Below are positions 1 to 6,899 of a stretch of DNA of 17,665 nucleotides, piece by piece; the stretch's first letter is position 1; the number at the start of each line of letters is the position of its first letter. The DNA comes from JAAYCI01 sp964370295 (GTDB lineage Bacteria > Bacillota > Clostridia > Oscillospirales > Ruminococcaceae), in the NCBI GenBank assembly GCA_964370295.1, contig CAYJIR010000039.1, positions 1 to 17,665 on the forward strand, given 5' to 3'. The notes below the pieces were generated by a model that saw only the letters and a program-made list of their open reading frames with translations, ran no database searches and was not told the DNA's origin. The position numbers and the translations under genes were made by a program.

Positions 1-320
1 TTTTCTGTTTCTTTTTCTGTTGCGGTTTCGTGTTCGGTTCCTGTTTCGTCTTCGGTTCCCGTTTCGTGTTCGGTTTCCGTTTCGTCTTCGGTTCCCGTTT
101 CGTCTTCGGTTCCTATTTCGTCTTCGGTTCCTATTTCGTCTTCGGTTCCCGTTTCGTCTTCAATTTCGATTTCGGTTTCAATAGTTGTAGGCATGGTGTC
201 ATTGTTGGCCAAAGCATCTTGTGGAATAGGCTCTACTGCCAATGCATTGAGTGAAAAAGGAAGACACATCATTGCCACAACCAACATAAGCGACAAAACA
301 TTTTTTCCAATTTTCGACAT
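1..320 (-). CDS. Secreted acidic repeat protein, N-terminal part (cut by window edge)
   Basis: A minus-strand frame opens with ATG at 320 and stays open to base 1, giving 106 codons without a stop. A good ribosome binding site (AGGAGAG) lies just upstream. The N-terminus is a typical signal peptide: MSKIGKN, a hydrophobic stretch at residues 8-27, and a probable signal peptidase I site after ALA at residue 28. A spacer of about 25 residues follows. From residue 54 comes a tandem six-residue repeat, EDETGT with variants (EDEIGT, EDETET, EHETGT, EHETAT), eight full units before the edge. At DNA level this is an 18-bp tandem repeat over 1-161. The product is probably exported, with the acidic tract acting as a linker or stalk before an unseen domain. 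Function is not recognisable. The plus-strand frame rich in Phe, Gly and Ser over the same bases is the shadow of this repeat. Confidence 0.8.
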   Translation of the reverse strand, partial: MSKIGKNVLSLMLVVAMMCLPFSLNALAVEPIPQDALANNDTMPTTIETEIEIEDETGTEDEIGTEDEIGTEDETGTEDETETEHETGTEDETGTEHETATEKETE

Positions 321-473
321 GCTTTCTCTCCTAGAATATTCAATCGAAGCGGTGTTTTCCCACCAAAACAGTGTGTTTTGGATCGCTTACACCCACAAGT
401 GCAGACGAAAATGTGAACTTGCTCACATAATACACCTGCAGGCTCATGTTTATTTCTTCCATTTATTATCTTA

Positions 474-503
474 ATAATATCGTGTGTAAACCCCTTATGT
501 CAA
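474..503 (-). promoter_or_regulatory. Sigma-70-type promoter of the secreted repeat protein gene
   Basis: On minus, TTGACA (498-503) and TATTAT (474-479) are separated by 18 bases. Transcription would start near 467, leaving a leader of about 147 bases before the ATG at 320. That leader holds a small hairpin (CCAAAAC at 363-369 with GTTTTGG at 375-381). A leader this long could carry regulation, but no known riboswitch was recognised. Confidence 0.6.
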
Positions 504-571
504 TTATAAAATTTTAATATAAATAATCACTATTGTGCTATATAAATCTATCCACATTCTTCCTTTAATAC

Positions 572-608
572 AAAGACTCCGATTTTTAGCAAAAAAATCA
601 GAGTCTTT
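572..608. terminator. Long AT-rich hairpin, possible bidirectional terminator
   Basis: AAAGACTCCGATTTTT (572-587) pairs with AAAAAATCAGAGTCTTT (592-608) with one internal mismatch and a short loop. The base of the stem is A/T-rich, as in bidirectional terminators, but neither side has a clear U-run beyond the stem. No plus-strand gene ends here. It could stop minus-strand readthrough from the tRNA side before the promoter at 474-503. Confidence 0.4.
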
Positions 609-706
609 TGTGCAAATCCCCTTTATTTATTGACAAAGAGGATATTTTACAGTTTTTTCGGATAATAGACGTGCAAATAAATGCATATCCATTCTGTATG
701 TATTTA

Positions 707-870
707 GAAAAGTGCAAAATTTTGCCCCTATTCAAGAAATTTCACACTTTTGGATTCGTCTTTTCATTTCGGAGCGAGCACACAGTAAGGCGCATCAAGA
801 TATGCCTACAAAAATGTTGTTTTATATACTTTTACGGCAACCACATATACTGCAGCGGGTTGAATAAGTC
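707..870 (+). repeat. Decayed copy of the five-hairpin intergenic element (copy A)
   Basis: This stretch aligns end to end with the well-preserved copy at 5855-6045. AAAAGTG at 708 matches 5855. The block ACACAG at 780 matches 5932. CAAGATATGCC at 796 matches 5948. The TTGAATAA-like end at 860 matches CTGAATGAA at 6012. The last two spacings (16 and 64 bases) are identical in both copies. Most hairpin arms have lost complementarity through point mutations, so it appears to be an old copy. A plus-strand open frame over 608-931 covers it but shows no ribosome binding site or recognisable protein. Confidence 0.65.
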
Positions 871-880
871 CGAAATGATA

Positions 881-918
881 AAAGAAAATCGTCGTCCACT
901 TAATGAAGTGAGCGACGA
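881..918 (-). terminator. Intrinsic terminator of tRNA-Gly
   Basis: Read on minus, the bases just after the tRNA CCA form a 13-pair stem (arms 906-918 and 889-901, one mismatch and one G-U pair, loop CATT) followed by TTTTCTTT. This is a standard Rho-independent terminator placed two bases beyond the tRNA 3' end. Confidence 0.85.
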
Positions 919-919
919 C

Positions 920-993
920 TGGAGCGGATGATGGGAATCGAACCCACAAAGCCAGCTTGGAAGGCTGGGGTTTTACCACTAAACTACATCCGC
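920..993 (-). tRNA. tRNA-Gly (anticodon TCC)
   Basis: The minus strand folds as a standard cloverleaf. The acceptor stem GCGGATG pairs with CATCCGC. The anticodon stem CCAGC/GCTGG encloses the loop CTTCCAA, giving anticodon TCC (glycine). The T arm is GTGGG/CCCAT with loop TTCGATT. The discriminator base is T and the terminal CCA is encoded in the DNA (920-922 on plus reads TGG). The gene lies 54 bases downstream of clpE on the same strand but has its own promoter and terminator. Confidence 0.97.
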
Positions 994-994
994 A

Positions 995-1051
995 TTTATG
1001 CTACAAAACCTGTAGCATAAAAATTATATCGATTATATCTCTTTTTGTCAA
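995..1051 (-). promoter_or_regulatory. tRNA-Gly promoter overlapping the clpE stop, with a hairpin at the start point
   Basis: TTGACA at 1046-1051 and TATAAT at 1023-1028 (minus) are spaced by exactly 17 bases, a consensus promoter. The -35 box overlaps the TGA of clpE (1048-1050). Immediately downstream is a perfect 10-pair inverted repeat, TTTATGCTAC (995-1004) with GTAGCATAAA (1012-1021). Initiation would fall inside this repeat, near 1016. It would therefore fold completely only in transcripts reading through from clpE, where it could end or process the message. It lacks a U-run. Confidence 0.75.
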
Positions 1052-3345
1052 GAGAAATTTACGTCTATTTCGCCACCAACAGATACACCCACACTAATTT
1101 TTTCCAATTTTCGGTTGCTTAAAATTCCGTCAGCAATGCGCTCTTCCACCTCTTTACGAATCACCCTGCGAAGATCACGGGCGCCAAATTGCCCCCCTTT
1201 GGCCTTTTCACATAGAATTTTAAGTGCCTCTGTATTCCAGCTAAGCACAATTTCTTTGTTATGCAAGGGGTCTAAGTATTCGCCAAGCATCAACGCGGCC
1301 ACGTGACTTAAATCTTCCTCGCTCAGGGCCTTAAAGCTAATCAATTCATCCACACGACTTAGGAACTCCGGTCTTAAAAACTCTTTTAAAGCCTTGATGT
1401 TTTTTTCACGGTTGGCCTCCTCGCGGCTTTTGTCAAAACCAAGACTTGCCGTGCGGTCTGTAGAACCTGCATTTGATGTCATGCATATTACTGTGTTTTC
1501 AAAACTAACCGAACGCCCCTGTGCGTCATTTATTTTTCCCTCATCCAAGATTTGCAACAAAATATTCATCACATCAGGATGTGCTTTTTCAATTTCATCA
1601 AACAACACCACACTGTAGGGCTTACGGCGAACTTTTTCGGTTAATTGCCCGGCTTCATCGTAGCCAACATAACCCGGAGGAGAACCAATCAAACGGCTTA
1701 CGGCATGTTTCTCCATAAATTCGCTCATATCCAAACGAATCAAAGGATCTACAGAATCAAACAAATCAAACGCCAATTGTTTCACAAGTTCTGTTTTACC
1801 CACACCTGTGGGCCCTACAAAAATGAAACTCGCCGGACGCCTACGTCCATTGATGTCTGCCCGTGCACGTTTGATGGCAGATGCCACCAGATGCACAGCC
1901 TCATCTTGCCCCACCACTTTTTCACGCAAGCGCTCTTCCAACTGTGCTAACTTCGTGTATTCGCTCTCTTCAATCTTCATGGCCGGTATGCCCGTCCATA
2001 ACTCTATAACACGGGCAAGATCGGCCATTTCCACTTCAATTTCTTCTACCACGGCCTTTAGCTCCACGGCCTGTGTCATCAGGCGAGCAATCTCACTTTT
2101 CACACTTGCCAACCGTTCATAATCTGGTTCCTGTTGGGCTTCCAGTTCTTGCTCTTCGCCCCTCAGCTCTTGCAGGCGTTTTTCGCCATCCAACCAATCC
2201 GAAATTTCCACATGACGCAAACTGCAACAGGCACAGGCCTCATCTAAAAGATCAATCGCCTTGTCAGGTAGAAAGCGGTCGGTTATATACCGCTCGGAAA
2301 GGCGCACAGCCTGATCTACAATTTGGCCATTTACATGCACATGGTGATGCTGCTCGTAATACTCTTTTACCCCAAGCAAAACTTGCACCGTGTCTTCCAA
2401 ACTAGGTTCTTCCACCTTCACGGGTTGAAAACGGCGTTCCAACGCCTGGTCCTTTTCTATATGTTTTCTATACTCGGCAAAAGTAGTGGCACCAATCACC
2501 TGAATTTCCCCACGTGACAAGGCCGGCTTTAAAATATTGGCCGCATTCATGGCCCCTTCCGAATCGCCCGCCCCGGTAATGCTGTGCACCTCATCAATAA
2601 ACAAAATGATGTTGCCGGCACTTTTCACCTCACCAATAAGACCCTTCACACGACTTTCAAACTGCCCGCGGAATTGGGTGCCAGCCACTAGGCTTGTCAT
2701 ATCTAGCAGATAGATTTCTTTGTCTTTTAAAAGACTCGGTACTTTTCCTGCGACAATACGCAAGGCAATCCCCTCTGCAATGGCTGTTTTTCCTACGCCG
2801 GCTTCTCCGATAAGACAGGGGTTGTTTTTTTGTCTGCGTGACAGGATTTGTATCGTGCGATAAATTTCCCTGTCTCTGCCTATCACTTTATCCAGTTTTC
2901 CCTCGCTGGCTTTTTTATTTAAATTTTCACAATAACTTTCTAAAAATTTACGCTTAGACACCTTGTCTTTATCGCGCTTTTTATCTGCGGCATCTTCACG
3001 CTTTTTACCGCCCATTTTAAGAGGAAAAACAGCACTGCGCCCAGGTTGAAACCCCTCCTGTTCTTCGGCAGACTCTTCTTCTTCTTGCACAATGGGATCC
3101 TCGCTGGATAAAGATTCTTGCAACGATGCAAAACCCTCCTCACCCACAAACCCCGCAAAGTGCTCCTCTAAACTTTCAATATCATTATCCGAAATGCCGA
3201 ATTGTTGAATCATGTCGTTCACCGGCTTTATCCCGAGCTCCTTTGCGCAGGTTAGGCAATAACCCTCACTGCGATTTTCTGTGCCTTCCATGCGCTGAAT
3301 AAACACAATAGCCGGCCGTTTGTTACATTTTTTGCACATCATCAT
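1048..3345 (-). CDS. clpE: ATP-dependent Clp protease ATP-binding subunit ClpE-like (zinc finger, two AAA+ domains)
   Basis: This is a 765-residue Hsp100 unfoldase that should feed substrates to ClpP in the cytoplasm. The N-terminus carries a CxxC-x22-CxxC zinc-binding motif (Cys 4, 7, 30, 33) instead of the Clp_N repeats of ClpC, which is the hallmark of ClpE. An acidic, then basic, linker follows (about 70-130). AAA+ 1 has Walker A GEAGVGKT (180-187) and Walker B ILFIDEVH (247-254). A short coiled, UVR-like segment lies near 406-423. AAA+ 2 has GPTGVGKT (511-518) and VVLFDEIE (579-586). An LGF tripeptide (635-637) matches the ClpP-docking loop position. The start was set at the first of three consecutive ATG codons, six bases after AAAGGAAAGG; the upstream in-frame extension has no ribosome binding site. 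No heptad repeat resembling a CtsR operator was seen upstream. The gene stands alone. Confidence 0.9.
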   Translation of the reverse strand: MMMCKKCNKRPAIVFIQRMEGTENRSEGYCLTCAKELGIKPVNDMIQQFGISDNDIESLEEHFAGFVGEEGFASLQESLSSEDPIVQEEEESAEEQEGFQPGRSAVFPLKMGGKKREDAADKKRDKDKVSKRKFLESYCENLNKKASEGKLDKVIGRDREIYRTIQILSRRQKNNPCLIGEAGVGKTAIAEGIALRIVAGKVPSLLKDKEIYLLDMTSLVAGTQFRGQFESRVKGLIGEVKSAGNIILFIDEVHSITGAGDSEGAMNAANILKPALSRGEIQVIGATTFAEYRKHIEKDQALERRFQPVKVEEPSLEDTVQVLLGVKEYYEQHHHVHVNGQIVDQAVRLSERYITDRFLPDKAIDLLDEACACCSLRHVEISDWLDGEKRLQELRGEEQELEAQQEPDYERLASVKSEIARLMTQAVELKAVVEEIEVEMADLARVIELWTGIPAMKIEESEYTKLAQLEERLREKVVGQDEAVHLVASAIKRARADINGRRRPASFIFVGPTGVGKTELVKQLAFDLFDSVDPLIRLDMSEFMEKHAVSRLIGSPPGYVGYDEAGQLTEKVRRKPYSVVLFDEIEKAHPDVMNILLQILDEGKINDAQGRSVSFENTVICMTSNAGSTDRTASLGFDKSREEANREKNIKALKEFLRPEFLSRVDELISFKALSEEDLSHVAALMLGEYLDPLHNKEIVLSWNTEALKILCEKAKGGQFGARDLRRVIRKEVEERIADGILSNRKLEKISVGVSVGGEIDVNFS

Positions 3346-3492
3346 GCTATGCCTTTCCTTTCTGCAAATCCATTGTTCCCTGCGTTTAAATTTCTTTATC
3401 ACAAATCTAATTGTATCAATATATTATGGAATCTCTGTGTCAAAAATCAAAACCAATTGTTTTCGCAACATTAGCAATCGATTGTTTTCTTT

Positions 3493-3521
3493 ATTATAGC
3501 GCATTTCTAAAGAATTAGCAA
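3493..3521 (-). promoter_or_regulatory. Probable clpE promoter
   Basis: On minus, TTGCTA (3516-3521) and TATAAT (3493-3498) are separated by 17 bases, giving a leader of about 140 bases before the clpE ATG at 3345. The leader and promoter contain short repeats: TTAGCAATC occurs at about 3471 and 3515, and ATTGTTTTC occurs twice between 3453 and 3490, around the palindrome CAATCGATTG. These could be a regulator site, but the pattern is not the known CtsR heptad. Confidence 0.5.
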
Positions 3522-3553
3522 TCCCCTGTTTAGACTGCTAAAATATTTCACTT

Positions 3554-4225
3554 TTATAAAAACAAGCCCCAGCCTGTAAGCAGGGTATACACCACACTGC
3601 CCCTTAGGGTTTCGCTTTGAAAAAAAGAAAATTCCATTATAGGGGCTATGGCTGCTGCCACATTTACAAGCACAAGAACATATAAACACCCCACGACTAG
3701 GCCAACCAAGGCACCCATTACTTTCTGTGGTGTTTTTAGCTTAGAAAAAGTTTTCTTTTTAAAAATAACATGCAACAGCATAGTTAACAATGGACGAAGC
3801 AATGCAAAAAAAATTAAAAACAACACCAATACTATGGCCGGAAGCACAATGGCTTTTACCACGTCGTTTACCAAAAGTTCCATATATCCGTCTGTCCCCA
3901 TGTCAATTTGCTCCATGGAATCTAACAAGGACTTTTGCAAACCACTGGGCAATTGCGCACTAAACTCTTCCAGGGCTAAACGTGGTTCTTCCATGCTTTG
4001 ATGCAAAAATGATTCTTCCAACCCCATTATAAGGCGGTCGCGAAAAAAGTAATCAAACACCGGCGAAGCAAGGGCGCGTGCACCAAATAGTGACACTCCC
4101 GCAACCAACAAGGTTCCCGCCATGCTAAAAATTCCAACAACGCCACCTTTTTTCGAAAAGAAAATAGCGGTTAAAACGATGATGAGAAGACAAATCCCAT
4201 CAAAAATCAAAGCAGCTCCCTGCAT
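3554..4225 (-). CDS. CvpA-like integral membrane protein
   Basis: This 223-residue protein has a hydrophobic helix at the very N-terminus (about 5-24), a second at about 30-50, a soluble segment (about 60-125), and two more helices (about 127-150 and 168-195). This topology and the glycine-rich loops fit the CvpA (colicin V production) family, whose exact role in Gram-positives is unclear. The start ATG at 4225 follows GGAGG at good spacing. It sits 44 bases after the DUF5711-like gene on the same strand, so the two are probably co-transcribed. The 3' side (3403-3553) shows no clear terminator. The family assignment rests on topology and general resemblance, not on a catalytic motif. Confidence 0.65.
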   Translation of the reverse strand: MQGAALIFDGICLLIIVLTAIFFSKKGGVVGIFSMAGTLLVAGVSLFGARALASPVFDYFFRDRLIMGLEESFLHQSMEEPRLALEEFSAQLPSGLQKSLLDSMEQIDMGTDGYMELLVNDVVKAIVLPAIVLVLFLIFFALLRPLLTMLLHVIFKKKTFSKLKTPQKVMGALVGLVVGCLYVLVLVNVAAAIAPIMEFSFFQSETLRGSVVYTLLTGWGLFL

Positions 4226-4269
4226 AAAACCTCCTTATGTGTCGCATCGTATTGTTTTCAGCTATATAG

Positions 4270-5757
4270 TTATTCGCTACTTTGCTCTGTGGTTTGTACA
4301 GCATCAAACATCGGTTGCAAAGATTCGGCACTGGACACGGTAAGCAGCAGCGGTTCTCTCGCTTGCACCAAATCCAGCGGCTTTTCCACAATGGTTTTAT
4401 CTTGCACTAAAGATCCTCTTAAGTCAAAAGCACTCACCTGCTGACCAAATAAAACAAAGACCCCCTCTGTTACACTTAACACTCTGGCTTGCCCTTGACC
4501 AAACACCTTTACTTCAAAAACAGCTTGTAAAGAATCTCGCAAAAGCACCACATCAATATCTTCACGCCCTTGCGAGCCAAACACAAGAGCCGCACGGCCC
4601 TCCCCCACATCAGCCGTTAGCAAACTACGTCCACCATATTCGTAGCGCGCTGTTTCTTCCCCTCTGCTGTTATAAAGAGCTGCATAGCTATCGTACATGG
4701 CCAACAGGCTATTTTGTGAAAGATATTCCAAGGTAATCAAACTTGCATCTGTTGCATGGATAACAGCTTGTGGTTCGTCTTGCCCACTATTAAGCCAATA
4801 GATTGTGGTACCAAGAGCACCTGCTTCAGATGCCACACAAGCAAGCGCAAAATCTTCATTGTTGGACGAAAAGACACCAGCTACCGGTTTTTCATCCACG
4901 AGCTCCCAAGAAAAACTTGGTTCCACATGGTACAGTGGGCTAAAAATCTGTACATCAGCCCGATAACGCGAAGAGGTAACCACCATGAGGCTACCATTGC
5001 TGCCTGTTTCTATAAACAAAATGTCATCTTCGGTGGTACGCTGTACCAATCGTTCGCTACGGCTTTCCACTATATACCCAGTGCCACCGCGACTATATAC
5101 GCAAACACGCGTATCGCCGGTTGAAAGATCGGGGTTTGCTAGCCCATGTTGCACTCGTCGCAACTCTTCCCCTGCGGCCGAAAAAATCACGAGATCACTT
5201 TCACCCAAAGAGGCAAATCCTCCATTCCCCATTCCCTCAGACTGCACATACCCCGGCACCGAGTATTGTATAGGGAAACCATCTGCAGGCATCATGGCAA
5301 CCTGTGCAGAATCTATTAAATCGCGCACACGTAAAGATACATAGAGATAATTCCCGCTGGCATATAGCCATATACCAAAAGCCAACAAAAAAAATACTCC
5401 CAAAAGCAGAAGGCGTTTCCTAAATTTCTTCCGGCGCAAATTCAGTATTCTTTGGTTTTTGCGGGGCATTACAATTGCATTCGGCGGCAACGAGTTCTGT
5501 TTTCTATTTTTTTGTGTGTCTTCAAGCTTCTTTTCTGCTTCATTCTGACCAGATGCATCTGCCTCCTTGTTATGAGACACTACCTTATTTTCAGCATCTG
5601 CCGAAGAGGTGTATTTTGTCTTTGAGAAGGCTCTTTGTATACGTCCGCCCCCTCGATGTTCTCTATCTTTCTGTTTTTCTTCAACATGTTCCTGCGGGAG
5701 TACCAGTTGTGTATGCCGCAATTTTTTTTTCGACTTTTTTGGTTTTTCCGCGGCCAT
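4270..5757 (-). CDS. Membrane-anchored DUF5711-like protein with a probable beta-propeller ectodomain
   Basis: This 495-residue protein has a very basic, low-complexity N-terminal tail (1-114, many Lys, Arg, Glu), one transmembrane helix (about 115-134), and a large C-terminal part. By the positive-inside rule the tail is cytoplasmic and the rest is outside. The ectodomain (about 150-495) is made of short beta-strand-like stretches in repeated blocks (for example DLVIFSAAGEELRRV, then DVQIFSPLYHV, then AALYNSRGEETARY). This is the pattern of a WD or PQQ-like propeller and resembles the DUF5711 family of Clostridia. No catalytic residues are evident. The start ATG at 5757 has AAGGGGGTG upstream. 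It leads a two-gene unit with the CvpA-like gene, suggesting a shared envelope role. Function is unknown; the family name is from memory of the architecture. Confidence 0.65.
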   Translation of the reverse strand: MAAEKPKKSKKKLRHTQLVLPQEHVEEKQKDREHRGGGRIQRAFSKTKYTSSADAENKVVSHNKEADASGQNEAEKKLEDTQKNRKQNSLPPNAIVMPRKNQRILNLRRKKFRKRLLLLGVFFLLAFGIWLYASGNYLYVSLRVRDLIDSAQVAMMPADGFPIQYSVPGYVQSEGMGNGGFASLGESDLVIFSAAGEELRRVQHGLANPDLSTGDTRVCVYSRGGTGYIVESRSERLVQRTTEDDILFIETGSNGSLMVVTSSRYRADVQIFSPLYHVEPSFSWELVDEKPVAGVFSSNNEDFALACVASEAGALGTTIYWLNSGQDEPQAVIHATDASLITLEYLSQNSLLAMYDSYAALYNSRGEETARYEYGGRSLLTADVGEGRAALVFGSQGREDIDVVLLRDSLQAVFEVKVFGQGQARVLSVTEGVFVLFGQQVSAFDLRGSLVQDKTIVEKPLDLVQAREPLLLTVSSAESLQPMFDAVQTTEQSSE

Positions 5758-5828
5758 ATGGCACCCCCTTCCTATGTAAAAACACCCTATTTAATGCCCA
5801 CTGAACAAGCTAAAAATGACATTTCCAA

Positions 5829-5857
5829 ATTATAAAACGGCATTTTTCGCTTGGAAA
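5829..5857 (-). promoter_or_regulatory. Possible promoter of the DUF5711-cvpA unit at the edge of the repeat element
   Basis: On minus, TTTCCA (5852-5857) and TATAAT (5829-5834) are spaced by 17 bases. The -35 box overlaps the outer bases of hairpin 1 of the repeat at 5855-6045, so the element may supply part of the promoter. The -35 is a weak match; the -10 is perfect. Confidence 0.45.
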
Positions 5858-6045
5858 AGTGAAAGGTTTTTCCCATATTTCACATAAAAACCTTTCACTT
5901 TTGTTTTCGCCTTTTATTATGAGGGGCGAAAACACAGTGGAGTGCCTCAAGATATGCCCCATAAAAGTGCTGTTTTTAGCACTTTTATGGCTACCGCGTA
6001 CCGCGGTGGGGCTGAATGAACCCCGCAAGGGTTCATTCAGCAGGC
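5855..6045 (+). repeat. Five-hairpin intergenic element (copy B, best preserved)
   Basis: Five inverted repeats lie in series. H1: AAAAGTGAAAGGTTTTT (5855-5871) with its exact complement (5886-5902), 17 pairs. H2: GTTTTCGCC (5903-5911) with GGCGAAAAC (5925-5933). H3: 13 pairs, 5959-5971 with 5978-5990. H4: 8 pairs, 5991-5998 with 6002-6009. H5: 13 pairs, 6011-6023 with 6029-6041. Only a roughly 26-base linker between H2 and H3 is unpaired. The same series recurs at 17389-17544 on the opposite strand and, decayed, at 707-870. No coding capacity. It lies downstream of truA and upstream of the DUF5711-like gene and could also end truA transcription. The rest of the gap (6046-6131) shows nothing recognisable. 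Confidence 0.8.
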
Positions 6046-6131
6046 ATTATTTATCATATATCCACCGCTGTACTCATCAGCAATATACCTTGCAAATCAC
6101 AAGCTTAAGTTAAGGCACACAAAACACATCT

Positions 6132-6899
6132 CTAAAATTCTTCCGGTAAAAGACACAATGCCGTTGGTGGATAGAATACCTTTTCCAGACAAAGTCCTTT
6201 AGCCGGCAAAGTAGGCCCTGCCAGACGTCTGTCTCTTCCGATAAGTATCTTTTCAAATTCATCCCTTGTTTTTTTCCTTTGACCAGCCAAAAGCAAAGTG
6301 CCCGCTAAAATACGCACCATATTGTAAAGAAAACCGTCTGCCGCAACGCGTATTTTCACCCAGTCTCCACGGCGCTGCACCTCAAAACGTGTAATGGTGC
6401 GTGTGTGTTCACCCGGCTTTGCTCCGGCCGAACAAAACGACGAAAAATCATGTCTGCCACAAAAAACATCGGCTGCCGCCTGCATAGCCGACACGTCTAA
6501 AACACCACTTACACGATAATATAAGCCCTCCATAAGTGGGTCGTCACTGGGAGCATTTAAAATTAGGTAGCTGTATTCCTTTTCTGTGACACTATAGCGC
6601 GCGTGGAACGCCCTTGGTACAACTTGGGCCGTTTGCACCCGTATATCTTGCGGCAGGTGTGCATTAAGCGCCAAAGGAATTTTTTCCGGTTTTATGCGTG
6701 TTTCACAAACCACATTCAAAGCATATCCTCGTGCATGCACCCCGGCATCTGTACGGCTACATCCCTTTACATCCGGACGGTGTGAAAACACCACCTGCAT
6801 AGCGTCTTGCAAAACCTCACACACGGTGAGAGCATTTTGTTGCACCTGAAAGCCATGATAATGGGTTCCTCTATATGAAACAATCAACAGTACATTCAT
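6132..6899 (-). CDS. truA: tRNA pseudouridine(38-40) synthase TruA
   Basis: This 255-residue enzyme converts uridines 38-40 of the tRNA anticodon arm to pseudouridine. The family motif CSRTDAGVHA is present, with catalytic Asp at residue 51. Other TruA landmarks are SYRGTHYHGFQ near the N-terminus, FHARYS...KEYSY in the middle, HDFSSFC, and the C-terminal GFLYNMVRILAG block. Length is normal for the family. The start was taken at 6899, where the ATG overlaps the TGA of ecfT (ATGA), implying translational coupling. A longer frame beginning at 6968 lies inside ecfT and is not conserved. Gene order ecfA1-ecfA2-ecfT-truA is typical of Bacillota. Confidence 0.95.
   Translation of the reverse strand: MNVLLIVSYRGTHYHGFQVQQNALTVCEVLQDAMQVVFSHRPDVKGCSRTDAGVHARGYALNVVCETRIKPEKIPLALNAHLPQDIRVQTAQVVPRAFHARYSVTEKEYSYLILNAPSDDPLMEGLYYRVSGVLDVSAMQAAADVFCGRHDFSSFCSAGAKPGEHTRTITRFEVQRRGDWVKIRVAADGFLYNMVRILAGTLLLAGQRKKTRDEFEKILIGRDRRLAGPTLPAKGLCLEKVFYPPTALCLLPEEF

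Noticed and set aside
1..161. CRISPR array suggested by regular short repeats at the left end
   Set aside because: The 18-bp units are directly tandem without spacers and encode an in-frame six-residue protein repeat.
30..254. Plus-strand open frame rich in Phe, Gly and Ser repeats
   Set aside because: It is the antisense shadow of the minus-strand secreted repeat protein, which has a signal peptide and a ribosome binding site; the plus frame has neither.
608..931. Plus-strand open frame of 107 codons
   Set aside because: It has no ribosome binding site and no recognisable protein, and it runs across the decayed repeat copy, the tRNA terminator and into the tRNA gene.
3403..3553. CtsR operator upstream of clpE
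   Set aside because: The sequence near 3440 (GTCAAAAATCAAA) has only one half that resembles the heptad and the spacing is wrong.
5855..6045. Set of simple intrinsic terminators for truA and the upstream gene
   Set aside because: Some hairpins may terminate transcription, but the whole five-hairpin order recurs elsewhere in both orientations, so a terminator label alone does not explain it.
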